In this document: piece after piece, positions 10,257-36,785 of the stretch
Layout: every line of letters begins with the position of its first letter
How positions within the stretch are numbered: position 1 is the stretch's first letter
Origin: Pleodorina starrii
Taxonomy: Eukaryota > Chlorophyta > Chlorophyceae > Chlamydomonadales > Volvocaceae
Assembly (NCBI GenBank): GCA_030267565.1
Contig: BRXU01000010.1
Coordinates: 678,501 to 742,500 of the forward strand
Direction: 5' to 3'
Length of the DNA stretch: 64,000 nt
The notes under the pieces: generated by a model
What the model was told of the DNA's origin: nothing
What the model saw: the letters and a program-made list of their open reading frames with translations, nothing else
Databases searched by the model: none
Program-made: the position numbers and the translations under genes

Positions 10257-11402
10257 GGAGCATGAAACACCTTGTTCGGAGCTACATAGCGGCAAGGGGC
10301 ATGGACTTACTTCCTGGGATCCTTCCTGGGAACCTTCCTGCGAACCAGGAGCATGCATAGACTGCCTTACTTGCCTGGACATAGCTATTGGCGGACCCAC
10401 TGGCAGACACACGGTAATCGGTGGAACTTAACCGAGTTGAGGCGTGAGGTGTATACGACCGTTTTGTTTACACCGGTGCATATTAAAATGCCCCGGGCTG
10501 ATGCTGAATTAAGACGCTTACAAGTAAGAACACATAATCCTGGTACTTCGTTCTCAATAAACGACCGCTTACCAAACAGACCACACTGCACAACCTAGGC
10601 CCCAATCAATATTGCAGACGCGCACGCATGCACTGTAGGAGCTGCAGGAGGCCACCTTACTTGAACATGTTGCTGAGGACGACACGTTAGATAGACGACA
10701 AGCAACACGCATACGGCTATTGCAATATTTGCAAACTGAACCCAGCACACCCACCGGCATGTGCATACGCGCACGTACATAAAACTTTCGCACGATTGCA
10801 CAGAAGCAAGCCGGCCACGAGCGCTTGCTTTCCGCACTACCCCATATCACGATGCAGATTGATTTGGTGGTCTCGATGTGGGCGCGCACGCCGCCAGCTA
10901 GATGGTATATAAACATATTCGCGCGACTGGTATCCATGTAAATTTCTGCTATGGTTCATACGCACGCACGTAGGCGCGTGTAACTAAAACCTCCTTCCTT
11001 ACTTCGTTGCAAGCCGTCCATAAACCCAAGCAAAGACAGCGTCTTTTCCTTCCAATTCCCAATAATAACATACGTACATGTGCAGCATACAAATAAATAT
11101 TGATAACGACGGGACCGCAGCAGTATGACAGAATCGGCTATGGGTGAGACAGGCACAGCAGATCGGATTTATTTAATTGCAACGGTGAATAAATCGCTCA
11201 GTGTGTAGCGACCACGCACAGACAACTCGCTCTCGTGGTAAGTGATGGCGGCGACGATTTGATAGAGCAGTCATCTATCTATCTGCCTAATGCAACTCAA
11301 CTGTCCGCAGCAGTAGAAGTGGCTACTTCCAGCTGCTGTTTCACGATGTCGCCTGTCGTAACTGCGAAATTGGTCGATCGGCACGGCCGTTCAATCAAAC
11401 GG
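10257..11402. other. Downstream region of M11 gene 1, no gene supported
   Basis: No supported coding exon. It presumably holds the 3' UTR of the M11 gene ending at 11403. A minus-strand TGTAA (10518-10522), the usual green-algal poly(A) signal, is present but about 880 bases after the stop, so the assignment is weak. Confidence 0.35.
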
Positions 11403-23830
<12,428 letters not shown>

Positions 23831-26800
23831 CCTGATCGCTTATTTGGATGGTCCAGCCGCTGTCCAGCAGCAAGCAGGCTCGATTGTCGACAGCTAGCTG
23901 GCCACCGAATGAATAACAAGCAAGTCCAAATTAAATGTTGCTATAGTTGCTTTCTCGGCGTCCCAGGGACGGCGGCTCTGCGTGGAAGCGATTGTGCTGA
24001 ATTGCGCGAACCACCGGTTTCAATCAACTCCAAGGTATGTAAAAGGGCGAATGATTTCCAAGGAATTTATTACAGTTTAGCCGCGCTGCATTCGTAGCAA
24101 GCACTTCTGCGACTGACGTCTACTGATGTCCTTTGATCTGCTTCGCGGTTTTTGTACATCAGCATGCAGAGTCACACCGTACCAGCCAAGGGCCTAACCT
24201 TCCTGCCCGCACACCTTCCCGGCTTACAAACTTCGTGTCCCATTGCCTTCCTATCTACCAAGCAGACCTTCTATGGTGGCGTTTTTGATGAGATGAAAAT
24301 ATATCCCGAAGCCTACGCAGCGAGGAAGATGTCGCAAGACGAGGGATTGAAAAATCGAACATTCGTCTCCTGCGTGGTTGACTGCTGGCGGCGTTTTAAT
24401 AAAAACGCATTGTGCTATATGTAGCTATGTACGTCCTACGCAGCTTAAGTTGTAAATTTAAAACGAATAACGCAGACGTGCTTGTGCTTGTTAAAGGCCA
24501 ATGGTCAGCAAGTGGTGCTATCAAGTGAGCACGGCGGCGGGCAGGTAAATAAAGGTGGTGTTCGACAGTGCTCAGGATGATCACTGACGGTAGGTGCGCC
24601 CTCAGCGAGTGCGTGCCCAGCGCCTCCAGAGCGTCACACCCTAGATTGCGGTATTACGCAAGGTGCGCTAGGTACCATTTATTACATGTCGTGCTCCATA
24701 ATTCAGGAGAACTTCTAGGTGTGGTGCTACAAAAGTATCCAACTATATCAGCCCGGCTGGGAGAGTTTCTCAGCTGTTGCGAGATTTCCTTTAGTCCCGC
24801 CCGTGGGTTATTAGAGCCGTCTTTGCTACATCTCCCCCGGTGGAAGAGTGCGGCGCTTTGATGGGTATTCCTCAGCGTGCCAGAGCGTCAACTGTGGCCT
24901 TGCGTGACCCGTCGATCGAAATACTAGCATCGGCGTTAATCGATATCACATACAGAGCGCGAATTTCGCCGAACCTGAGTTATTATACATACTGAGCAGG
25001 TGCCCTTGCTGTCCCCTTCAGTATCGCTAGATAGGTTACATTACAGCGGCACCTTGGCTGCAACTATTTTGTATAAGGACGCTTGCTTGCAGCTGGTAGG
25101 ACGGCAGCACCTACCGACTCTTTTATTTGTTGACCGCTTCGTATGACGGAGGGCAGCCTGCATTGCTGCTGCAAACCAATTTCAGATGGACGGGCGGAAC
25201 ATCCGCACAGAAATGTACGTCGCATCGATTAATGTGCGATGTCGAAAAAAAACTCATCGTGGGCAATTGATGACCGACAAAGTCGGTCGTATATCGGATG
25301 CCCCATGCCACGCACTTCAGATAGCTTGATGCCGCACACATCACGCACAAGTGATAGGTGCATCCACCAGCCGGCGTCACTTTAAATGGAAACGACGGAA
25401 GCTTGCGCCACGATTCCATGGATAATGGGCTGTGTTGCAGTCCGATTTGGACCCCACGAGATTGGGTCTATCCGACGACCCCATGCGTCTCCCACCGCAC
25501 ATCATACACCAGCCGCGAGAACCCGGATGCAGCAATAACACGCACATGCATGACAGCAATCCGCCTTGACCAGAACTGGCGTGGAGATAGGTGTCGGTTC
25601 AAAATCTTTTGGACGTCGCCGCCACGAATTATTTGTTCACTGCTGCTGCCGGTCCGCCATACCATACATCATGGCTAGCAAACAAAAGTAGGTATGTACG
25701 ACCGCCGTTGCGGCGGATGAGATTCTCTGAAATGTACGTACAAATTAAATCTGCAAGCCTGATTGCTTACGTAGCACCTTACTGGTAATAACACGCCCCT
25801 ATCTATCTATGCTACCTGTGTACGTCACATCTTCTTTCACCACGAACCTGACACATTCGATTCGCGCATTGGTAGCCTGGCAGGTCTCCCTTGATGCGCC
25901 TTTGTATGTCCGCGCTACCGCTTGCACGCACATCCTCCTTGCTTGCTTGCACGCTCATGGTCTGTCACCACGTATGGGGGAGACCGCCGGCCCTCAATCA
26001 CTACACACACAAGCGCCACATTCGATGACATCGCACACTTTCTAAATTTTAAGCGTTCGTTTGGCTGGATTCCAGGCCGCACGCGGCCGCCACGTCAAAA
26101 CGAAACAAGCACAGTTTAAATGGTGCGGATACGCCGGTGACGCCGTGAAGGTATCTGAACAGGCGCGCAAATCCATTCCAGAAGAAAACGACTTGTAGGC
26201 TACTAACAGCGGCAGCAGTGCTATGTTTGTTTAACTATCATTGTCCCCCTTCACCCATCTGTTGACCTGGTATTCATCCATTAGCAACACCTACCCACGT
26301 AGAACCCTAAACCTAATATCCTAAAACCTGAAACTCGTGTATTCGATCGTGGAGCGGTGCGCACACGCGCAATGTAGCGCTCATGTATGGTAGTGCCGGC
26401 GCGGAAACGCTAACCCGCCGTTTCTATCGCATTATTACCATCACCAGCCATAACCACCAGCAGCCCCCGCGCGCGCACCAGCTGTCACGCACTGAGAGAG
26501 TATACCCGTTTCGAGTTACAAAGCATGTGCCAGGCGTTAATGGAAATACGGGGCTTCCCATGTATGTTACTGGCAGTAAGGAACGGCAACATTATTAGTT
26601 ACGAAGATCGTAGGACGGGGCTTTTGGTTGGATCTAACCCTAAGTGTTTGCATCTGCCCGGCGCCGCAAAATAAACCTGCTGGGGCTCGCACGGGCATCT
26701 GGCGGCTGGATCATTCGCTGTTGCATGCCGTTTCCAGTAGAACTGTACGATTTGTGCCCATTGCCCTGCCGTTGACCTCGGCTCTCGCACAAGCCGCATG

Positions 26801-26857
26801 CTACATACATCTATGTTTATTTCAGCTTGTGCGTGCAGATAGGAAGTGTTTGGGTAA
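23831..26857. other. Intergenic between M11 genes 1 and 2
   Basis: It holds the presumed promoter of gene 1 (just above 23830) and the 3' flank of gene 2; a minus-strand TGTAA at 26516-26520, about 340 bases after the gene 2 stop, is a plausible poly(A) signal. Short open frames (24152-24424 plus; 25123-25419 and 25468-25665 minus) have no recognisable motif or coherent splice chain and are not called as genes. Confidence 0.45.
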
Positions 26858-29800
26858 CTAAGGTCGCGGCGATGCCGGCAACCTTGGCCCCCTCGGGCCA
26901 CGGGGAACGCGTGGCGGTGGTGGGGGGCGAGGCATAGGCTGTGACCTGATCGGCGGCGATGCCAAAGGTGGCGGCAACCGCGGCGGCGGGGAAGATGGCA
27001 TTGCTGGTGGTGGCGGCATAGGAGGCGATGGAGGCGGTGGAGGTGATGGTGAAGGCGGCGGCGACACCGGCGTTAACCGCCATCGAGGCACAGGAGGCGA
27101 CCGAGGGGAAGGCCACGGCGATGGTGATGGCGGCGGCGGCGACGGTGACGACGGTAACGGTGGTGGCGGGCGTGGTGCCGGCGACGGCGGTGGCGGTGAC
27201 GGTGGTGGTGGCAATGGTGGCGGTGGAGATGGCGGCAACGGTGACGGGGGCGGCGGCGATGGCGGTGGCGGCAATGGTGGTGGCGGTGACGGAGGTGATG
27301 ATGGCGGCGGTGGTCTTAAAGACGAGGGTGATGGTGGAGGTGGGGCCCGTGGAGGCGGCGGGGACGGTGGGGGCGGGGGCGAGGGCCGCCGCGGTCGCAG
27401 GGGAGGCGGCGACGACGGCGGGGGTACACGGGGGGAGGGCGAAGATGGAGACCGTCGGAGCGGCGGCGGCCTTGATGGCGGCGGCCGCACGGGTGGTGAC
27501 CGCTGCAGAGAGGGCGGCGGCGGGCGCTGAGCCGCCGTCGGAGACCCAGCGCCGCTCCCGGCGCCGCAGTCAGGATCCGCGAGGCCAAACAGACCATCGC
27601 TGAGGGCGGGGCGCGACATCGCACAAATAAAGCAAGCGGCCAGCAAGAGTCAGGCAGGCAAGCAAGCAGGTGGCAAACTGCATCATTGGAACTGGAATGA
27701 ATTCGGCATTCGGCATCCAACGGTCTTAGAGCGCCAGCCAGCGGTGGGCCCCACAGCCAAGCAGGCCAAGAAGAACTCTATCTGTGCTTAGCAAGGAATG
27801 AAGCAGTCTGGCTCCTATATTACTTTAGGCGGAAGGGTACAGCCCGTGATGCTGTGTTCGTAGCGTTTATGACGTGCATGGGTTCGTCACCTCCCACCTC
27901 AACCGTGTCTGGTCTCAGTGAGACTGTCTCACCAGGAACATACCACCAAAGTGCCTGCCCCCCTGCTCCTTATTTGAAACGTGCACCCCGGGTGGGCCAG
28001 CACGCAGGCAGCTCACCAGTCGCGGTCCAAGTTCTCCTGGCACTCAGCGCTGCCGGGGGTGCCCTCCGTCTCACTGTACATGCGGCACACCTCCACCGTC
28101 GCTGCAGACGAGCTGGTAGACAGCACCCGCACTCGCAGGCCGCCGCCGAGCGCCGTGGCCTCATTGTACGGCACGAACGGTGCCATCCAGCTGCCACCGC
28201 TGCCAAACGCGTCGACAAATAGGGATCGGTTAAAATCGCGCTCCGCAATCGTACCGTTGTAGATGTGGATAAGAACCCTTTGGTGGAAGATGCCGAGCAA
28301 TCCGGCGTCATAGCCGCCAAATGAGCTGTTGCGAACCCGGTAGCTCAAAAAGATTTTGTGGTAGGGAAATGAGAGCGAGCCGGGTGCATGTGACTTGAGG
28401 CCGAGGTTGACAAGGACCATGTTTTGGTCGGTAAGGCCAGAGGCAGGGATTGTGAACCTTAGTCGGTTGCTGTTGGGGGTGAAGCTGGCGGCCGTGAGGT
28501 TGCCTCCGGGCATGGGCGTGGCCCAGCCCATGCGCCAGTTGTGGGGCGCGTTGTGGCAGTGAACGCCTTGAATGCCTTCGGGGGAGTTACCCATGGGGTC
28601 CGTGGGATCTCCGTACTCTTCCCGGCCCCTGCAATTTTCCATGGACAAACGCAGCACGGACAAATGCTGATTCTTTGTCGTACAAGTATATTGTACAAAA
28701 GTATGAGTGTGATTTGCGTTAGGCAGTTGCGTTCCAGCTCCCAGCTGCCCATAAGAAGTGCTGTTTTGTTTCGTTAAGTCGCGCCACCGTGTACTCGTAA
28801 ATACACATACACCAGCCGGGACCAAGTTGAAGGTATGTCCGCGCACCTTGTCGCGTGATTGAGGCCATAGTTGTGTTGCAGTTCGTGGAAAAGAACGTGA
28901 ACGTTTGCAGCAGAGGTGCCCTGAACGACACGAGAGTCCGAAAACGGGGTTGAGTCTTGTGTTTAGTGACCTGGGAAGTATCCGAGGTACGTAGGTGATC
29001 TACCGACTGCTTAAGCACGGGCCGATCGGGCCGCTGCTGAAAGATGGATACATCACGCCGCAACAGGACACATGTACACTGCTTCGCAGGAGTGGACTAG
29101 TAGATAGAAGTGCAAGTGCTTCGGCAGAAAAGGGCTGTAAGGGGCCACACGGTCACGCAGACGACGGTGGGCAATAATCCCAGCAGGGCCTGCTTCTGGT
29201 GCCCGGAACCTCCGGAAGTGTGATACGCCGGGGCGACCAACCCTCCCAGATTCGACCTGGAGTACGTTCTTCGCACCTTGATAAAGCTGCGGCAGGTGGA
29301 TCCTGTACAGGAAACGTCCGCCAGACCGGCAAATCCGCACTTGGTCTGTGCAGGCACAACTACCATCACACGCCGCCGGGTCGACCACTGAAGCGCCGCC
29401 GCCAGCTTTGGGTCGTTGGCCGCCAACTGAATGTACCACAGTTCGTTAGTAATAAATAAATAGTTGTCAGCATGATGGAAATATGTATGGGTGTGATTGT
29501 ATGGATGCATGAAGGCATGCTTGTTTAGTGGCGCGTGATGGGAATACATACATACGTGCGTGATTGTGCCAGCAACGGCGCTGTTCTATGATATATGCCG
29601 GTAGGTCAACGGGATCTGCGATGTTAAAGTGTCCTGGGTGAGCTTAGAGAAATCTATGGGTACCGTAAGGCATGGTTAGTCATTGTGGCCGTCTCTGAGT
29701 TTGGGTTCGGACACGGCAGCTAACGCAATTCGTTGCACAATGTTGTATAAGATCGATCTTAAGTTGCAGTGACGTAGGTGCTCCATCTGCGCGAACGAAG

Positions 29801-32800
29801 CCACAGGAAGCCCGTTTAAACAGGCACCGTCGTGGTGATCCATCAACCCGTCAACATCAAACTCTGAATAACTTGCACATCGATTGTGGCACATCATGCA
29901 GCTTTACGGCAACTCCGTCCTTCGCTGAACGGGTCACGGCTCCCTCGCTTATTATCCCCAACCGGAGGGTGATAACTTGGGTCACTCATCCTCATCTTGG
30001 GGGGGGGGTCGGTCCCTCATCTGCTCATCTAGATAGGTTTACTGCCCCCCTTCGGCACTTCTAAGATAATTCCAAGGGTGTCTTGTCTTCCATCTTAGAT
30101 ATGTGTGCGGGGGGTCACAACGCCATCTTCACTTGTTTTGCAAGGGTGTCCTGCCGCAACTCGGCTTGGGTCTGGGGACCCCCAGCACCATCCATAGACA
30201 GCAGCACCAACCCCTCAGCTCCGTCCTAAGATGTCGTGTGCAACCCCACATGTAGGTCTGCTGCAAAGCCCGTTGCTCAGCCGCACTAAGTGGCGAGCTC
30301 GGAACGTACCTGGTATCGTACAGTGACACCCTTGACCCTACTACAACCTCACAACGTTTCAGCTTTGCAAAGTTTATGTATTCCTAACCTTTTGTAGAAC
30401 ATTAAGCTTTGTCATCTGGCCCTGAGGCCTTACTGAAAAAGTTGCCGATGTGACCTAGCTTTTTTGAAAGAAGTGCCAAATCGGCTATTTTTTAGCTCAA
30501 AACGAAAGCCCTCGTGATACAAACGATCAACGCGGCTGGCATTTTTAGAGGTGGATGACATGACAGGAGGTGCACCGTGGTAGGTGCACTCGGCAAAGCA
30601 ACCTGCCAGGACTGTGCAACTTGACACGCCCGAGCCAAAGGATGCAATATAGTAAAGTTCTGCATATCCTGTCCCCTCCTGTTCATTGATTTGCGCGTAC
30701 ATGAACGAAGAAGGTTATCCGGGTGTTTGGAGGCGACATTATAATAAGATAGCAATCATGGTAGGATAGCAAATTGTTTGATAACATGCGCAGTTAAGCC
30801 AGTCTGGAAGGCAAGCCTAACAAAGGTTACAGTTGCTGCCTGCACGGCTATTCAACGCTTCAACCGTACAGCAATGTCGGGCTCAGAATGCACATCTGAG
30901 AGTGCGGTGATGGGAATGCGTTCGTCGTCTGAAGTGTCTTGAGGGGGGTCGGTATCCCCATCTTGAGCTTGACGGAGGGGGGCCACATTCCCATCTTGGC
31001 TGAATGACGGGGGCCCCAACCCTCCATCTTAGGAAAGTGTGCTTGGGGGGCTGCATGCATCTTAGATTCGAAATAACAGCCCTGCGAAAATATCCAAAAT
31101 GAATTTTCGGTTCATCTTTGGGACCAACCACATGACCCCCCTTCCCTCATCTTATTACCCTCCTCCCCAACCAACCCCCCGGCCCCGGACAGATTGCAAC
31201 ACCTGTGCCGCCTGCTCTTCTGCTGCCTTGACCCAGTGCAGTTGCTCAGCGACGCCACAGTTGGTAGAGGCGTCATAGGGCGAAGCGAAGATGCCGCGAT
31301 CCAAGATGCCCTTGCAGTTCACCGTCAACGGCCCCACCACGACCACGTTGTCGGGGTTCCAGGTAATCTTGTTGTAGGAGCAGGTACGGTAGTGATTCTG
31401 CACGTGCACACACGAGGGCCAAACGAACGAGCGTACGGTATCAGGAGATCATCAGCTTGAAAGATAGGTACAACTCCTAAAACAAACGTGGAATGGAGAA
31501 GCAGCCACCAGAGGAATCGGGCGCGAGAACGCCCTGTTACCAGGGTTAATCGGCCGCCTCCATGTATGTGCGGCAGAGTAATATGATCTATTGTTCATTT
31601 TTAGTGCCCGTCGGGCAGGTGTGCATCAGTGCTCGACATACAACGGAATATCCATGCGCACCTGCACGTTCCCTTCCACCGCGTTTGGCTCGTCCGAGAA
31701 AACGTACTGCCTGAACGCCTGGACGACGAACGAATAGCGGTATCGGTGAACGGCGGCAGATGTGTCGACAGAAGATGTGCGCGCGGGGGTGCAAAGCGGC
31801 AGCCCAACCAGGTGGAGGCTCTAAAAGCGGTTTTACCAGTTTACTTTACTAAAATGCATTTTCCGGCAAGCGGGTCGGTACAGCCGTCAACGAACCCATG
31901 TGAGATCGACGTAGGCCTCTGATGTATGTACCGAGAAGTATAATGAAGGCAAATCTACCTGACGCACGTCCACCTCGCCACAGCCGAATACCTGAAACGT
32001 TTACATGTAGACCCGCTGGCTGTTCACAAATTATTGCGCGGTGGCACTCACCCTCCCTTGGCTCCCCTAACATGGGCTTATTATTGGGGGACCGGAACAA
32101 CAATCTAGCCCAGCCACCCCCACAATGGATGTAAGAATCAAGCCCACTGCCTACCTTGGCGGAACGGAAGGGGTTGTTCCAACCGCACATGTCCAACAGA
32201 TACACCACACCATGCACATCAATTTGCGTCCCCGTGTAGATCTGCGCATATTCCCACAGGCGGCGGCGGGGCGACGGACGGGTGCGTGCGCGGTCGTGTC
32301 AATTAGCTGTGGCTCGCACAATTACACTGCCAGCCACCCTGCCCACAGGAAGGTCACCTGGGGTTTTAATGTGACATGTCAGTATATATCTTCTGGCATT
32401 GCGTATTCTTCGACGGCGTTCCGTGCGCTGCCGCTTTCGCCAGGGCGAAGAGTTTTTTTATGGGCATGACATTCGGCATGGAGAAGCCGCATTTGGCTAG
32501 TGCTTGCTTGCTGGGTGGCAGGCTGGCAGCCTGCCTTACAATCCGATTTTGTGCATTGCGTACGTCATTCACGCCCACACCTGTCACTCTATCTCAAACT
32601 CCCATCCACCTACCTTTGCATAATTTATCCATCCCAATCGAGGCATATGCCTTATTGGCCCGGCAACGACCTACTTCTGACATAAGCACGCACCACGCCG
32701 CGTGTAGATACACGCAGGTGTGTACGGCACACACCTGCGCACGCACGCACCTGTGTATCTTCACACGGACCTACGAAGGAATCTGTGCAGGTCCCGCACA

Positions 32801-34516
32801 TTCTCAGCAGCCTACTAACATTCGCACCTACACACATAAGCACCTCTTCTAGGCATGTGCCCATTCGAGCATGCACGCACCTCTTTTTGAGCGTTACGCG
32901 CCAGCACCTCAATTGACCTCGGTGGGAACTTAGCGGTGAGGCGCCCACTGTCCTGCTGCGTTCTCCGCCTTGATGATGACGAACTGCTGTTTATGTTGTT
33001 GAGGTCAAACATGGCCTTTATGCGGTAGGTACGAGCGAGACCCAGGCAGGTAGGCCATCGGGCGGGTTGCCGGACGGTCAGGCGAACGAATGTAAGCAAG
33101 TATGCCTTGTCTTGTGGCCGTATGTGGTATGTATATGGTTTTAACACCCCGCGACACGAAGGATCAAGGCATTCATTATAAGACGGGCAGCCTTTAAAGG
33201 AAATGGAAGCACGCAGTAAAGCGGTCATACTCTTCGCGGCAGGGGAACACAGGGTCCTCAGGCAATCCTGATGAACCGAAGTCAGACGCCTTGAACCCAA
33301 AAACCATACCCACCATTGGCCTTTGGTGCCTGGCCCACGTGACCGGTTCGTCGATCGTGCGTGCGTCAGTGCGTCAGCGCGCGGAGAAGGCAGACATACG
33401 CAATGCCCTATCAGCAGGCTGCCTCGCTCCGAGGGGCAACCGTAAATCAGTCCAGCAAACGTTTCGTGCTGATATTTCAGCGTCGCAGGCAGAAGGCAAC
33501 AAACCAAGCCTTACCTCAGACTTCCGGCGCTTTCAGACTCGCACCATCGCTGCCTCCTCCCCTACCTGCTGCCCCTCTTCCGCCACCCGCCTCCTCATGA
33601 CTGCCACTCGCTCGCATTTCATCATACAAATTATGCCCTTTCGTCATTTGCGCATGCTTGCTAACATTTGCTCGTTCATTTCAATCAGCCATCTTCTGCC
33701 GCGCGCGGTTGCATCAGCAGGATAACATGTATGTCTGGCTGGTAAGAATTACAGCTGCGTGCTGGGTCCGTTCGATGACGTCGCTATCGCCTCCGTACGT
33801 ACCTCCACTGCACTATCGTCTTAACCCACACCGCGCTCATTCCCCTATCGTTTACGCATCTCCCGATGTTCCGCCGGCAAGGTTGATTGCCAACTCCGAA
33901 ATGGCTTACTAGTACTTACTGCGATTGTGTCGCCCGAAAGAACCTGGTTTGTCTCCATGAAAGCCGCCACCGCATCCTTTCCCCGGAGAAGGCGCCGCAA
34001 CGGGACGTTGCAGTTGGGGTCTTGAACCACGAAACCTGACTTTGGGTCGCGGCCCTCGGGGCAACGCAATTCCACGAAGTCTACGGATGCGTGAGCGTTG
34101 CCGGCCTGTTGCAACTCGCGAATGCCCGTCATGACCGCCACGGTTGCGACAACTGCACGGATTGGATTGGATTTAAAGGAGGAATCAGTGACGTAGGAGA
34201 TGGGTAGAGGAGGGCAGGGGTATAAGCGTGGAGTTACGGGCGAATTATTCCTGAAGACGGCGCTTGGGCTGGAGAAGGTAAGGTTGTTGCCATGCCGCTA
34301 AGGGAGTGGCGTGTATGTGGGGTATGTTGGCTCAGGTTGGCTGTTTCAGTGTCCGGGGGTGGGAGCTCAATCGGACGTGAGAGTGTAACGCTCAATTTAT
34401 TTCTTACCCTTCAACGATGTACTAGGATCGGCTTGCGATTGCACATTTTGGATTGAATGTATGATTAGAATACTGGCGTAAAGCGCGAATACACGCCGGA
34501 GCGAACTCAGGTCCAT
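26858..34516 (-). CDS. M11 metallopeptidase with Ser/Pro-rich C-terminal tail, gene 2, 10 exons, 797 aa
   Basis: Exons: 34408-34516, 33920-34152, 32881-33015, 32155-32241, 31662-31718, 31203-31397, 29277-29426, 28847-28920, 28017-28628, 26858-27599. Exon 1 encodes a signal peptide (ATG at 34516). The propeptide exon has the family signature of a Cys-Pro near FVELRCP and a second Cys in DPNCNVP. The zinc site HELQHNYGLNH starts at residue 334, followed by TDPMG. Exon 9 ends at a phase-2 donor; exon 10 resumes with CDGLFGLADPDCG (residues 551-563) and then about 230 residues dominated by SPPPP runs, like volvocine hydroxyproline-rich wall proteins. Volvox VMPs are known to carry such HRGP domains, so I infer a matrix-attached protease. 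The intron between exons 6 and 7 contains repeat R. All phases and splice ends are regular, so this copy looks functional. Confidence 0.88.
30182..31168. repeat. Dispersed repeat R inside intron 6 of M11 gene 2
   Basis: Second near-full copy of the ~985-bp repeat seen at 6626-7612, in the same orientation on the plus strand, with many substitutions and small gaps. Its end lies only about 35 bp from exon 6 (31203-31397). Confidence 0.8.
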
Positions 34517-36436
34517 GGCAATCGTGATCACAGAACTGCAAACTCAGATGGACTTCGAAGTATGAAAAATATAATTTGCTGAAATGACCTAGTTATTTAT
34601 CATCTACAATACATCCGTCGGTTTCCGACCAAGGTATAAGTCGCAAACCCAATTTAACTTGGGATGAAGCGGCTTTTGCTGCTGTCATCAATAATACTGA
34701 TGCTTTACCCACAAGAGCAACATTTCACAATTGCTGATTCAAACGCAGCGATGCCTTTCCAGTTCCTCATCCGTACATCTACTGAACCGTCAGCAGCCGT
34801 GCGTTGAGACGCCCCGCATTGTAAGCCAATAGAAAGCCGAGTGTCACACATCTATACGAAACGCGGTTTGAGTGACCAACTTGAGGCCCAGCTGCTGGGT
34901 AGGTACGGTGTTTGATGACCGACCTAGCTGCCGCGCGCACCTCCGATCGAAGTGTGACAGGGTCGGTGTGACCGCAGTCTGTGCAAAATCCCCTGGCGTC
35001 GGCCTCCATTAACCGGCGTTTAAAAAACTTAAAAACTTCAAAAAAATGTATTATTGAATTCCTAGAAACAAGTTAAGCTAGCATGACTTTTACAACCGCA
35101 GGGGCCTGAAGCAGCGAGCGACAGGGCGCATATATATTACGTAACACTAACACGATTTCGTCAATGGCTGTCGTAGTCATGCATAATAAGGACACGCTGT
35201 GCATGACAGCTCCACAGAATCATGGTGGCCAAATCACCAAATCGTCGAGCTCCCTATGCTTACATGACATGATGATACGTTGTGCACGACAGCGAGGGCC
35301 AAAGTTGTTAGCTTCACAAGACGCACGTGTTCAGGCGCTGTCATACCAGAGCGTCACGGCCTAGAAGCGATTACGACGGCTGGGCCACAAAGCATAAGCC
35401 TAGACGGCCAAAAAACACGGAGAAAATATGTCGTACTGCGTGCACAAACATTCACAAACATGCACGCGCACGCACTCTTTGACCTTCCGAGATGCCCCAG
35501 CAACCGACGCTTGGCAACGATGCTTAGTGTGTATGCATCACCATGCATTACCATACCAAACAATCTCCCAAACCCAAACCCAAACCCAACCCAAACAACC
35601 TGGCTAATGCCGCGACGGAATCAACGCGCGCTTCGTTGAAGCATGTTTTACGGGGCAGGGGCCGTGTAAGTCCGATTTGAAGCCATACTTATATATTATA
35701 CCGTATAATAACTAGTTATGCCGGACTACTTAGACCGGTGTATGATAGGTGGCCACATGCTCCTGAATTAGAGTTAGATGGGGCAAGGCATAGTTAATAT
35801 ACAGTTGATCGGTATTAGATATAGTATTTGTATAACTGCATGCACAGGAGATCTTTTCCAGCTGCAATTATGGCGACCTGTAAACTACATCAGCATTATC
35901 AATGTATCTATGTATGCTACAATGTTCGTCAGTGTTCGTCGTCATGGCACAAGGGGGACAAGTGAGGCGGGCGCAGGGTGCACGGGGGCTCAGACACGGG
36001 TGGTTATTAGTACACGTTGGTGCGCATGCCTCATCGGCGCTGCAGCATGCATGGACAAACATCACGAACACGTTAGTGTCTCCTCTGGGATCAATAGTCG
36101 TGTGATGCTATGCAATTGGGTGATGATGAAGCTTGTAATATCCGTGCGTTACAGTAACGAAGTAAGGGCAATAATTGTTATTACCGCAAATATGCTCGCT
36201 AGTGTGTAAGAGTTCCTGGAGCGTCCTGGGCAGAATTGGAGTACCGGTATGGTAAGAATGAAGCCCTCGAAGACCACCTACGGGTTGTTTCTTCGAAAGC
36301 GAATGGAAAGGTGGTGAACGGGAAGCTCCCGGTATGCACTCGGACCGGACCGCGCCACAACGCGGCGAGTTTATTTCATCGGTCAATCCTGGTCAATCAA
36401 CGCAGCCATATGACTGGATGTTCCACTGTGGGCGAG

Positions 36437-36690
36437 CAGGGTGGCTATCTTCAGATATGAATATAAATACGGGAGAAATTGTTAAATAAACTGAAGATAA
36501 TTTCCTTGGCCGTGCACAAAATTGAAGGTTTATATAATCCGGCCCCACAGCAGGTGGGCATGATATCTCCCGGGGCCGTGTTTAGCCGGGAAAATCCCCT
36601 CCGAGACGAATCAGGTCAGATACTCTCAGCGCTTCTGAGCCAGGAGTATCTCTGGCCGTAGATATTCAGCAAAATAAGATAGCCACCCCG
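36437..36690. mobile_element. hAT-type MITE, copy 2
   Basis: A 254-bp relative of the MITE at 1368-1613 with the same orientation and end CAGGGTGGCTATCTT; the right end has one change (CCACCCCG). A perfect 8-bp duplication, tgggcgag, flanks it (36429-36436 and 36691-36698). Internal sequence is clearly homologous but has small indels. Confidence 0.85.
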
Positions 36691-36698
36691 TGGGCGAG

Positions 36699-36785
36699 TC
36701 GCCCGCCCTGAGAACGAATGAGCACCGGGGGCCCTGCCTGACCGGGCCGCTACGTACACAGCACAGGGGCGTGCGTGCACGCGGC
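36699..36785. repeat. Short dispersed repeat shared with 54726-54800
   Basis: Blocks such as gagcaccgggggccctg, gaccgggcc and cacagc(a/g)caggggcg are shared in order with 54745-54795, where a gtgggcgactcgccc-like lead-in also occurs. Class unknown. Confidence 0.55.

Noticed and set aside
25123..25665. Minus-strand frames with several Cys residues
   Set aside because: No recognisable motif and no phase-consistent exon chain; too weak to call a gene.
27028..27603. Plus-strand Ala/Val/Met-rich 191-aa frame
   Set aside because: Mirror of the Ser/Pro-rich last exon of M11 gene 2; the minus frame connects to a proper acceptor and the CDGL module.
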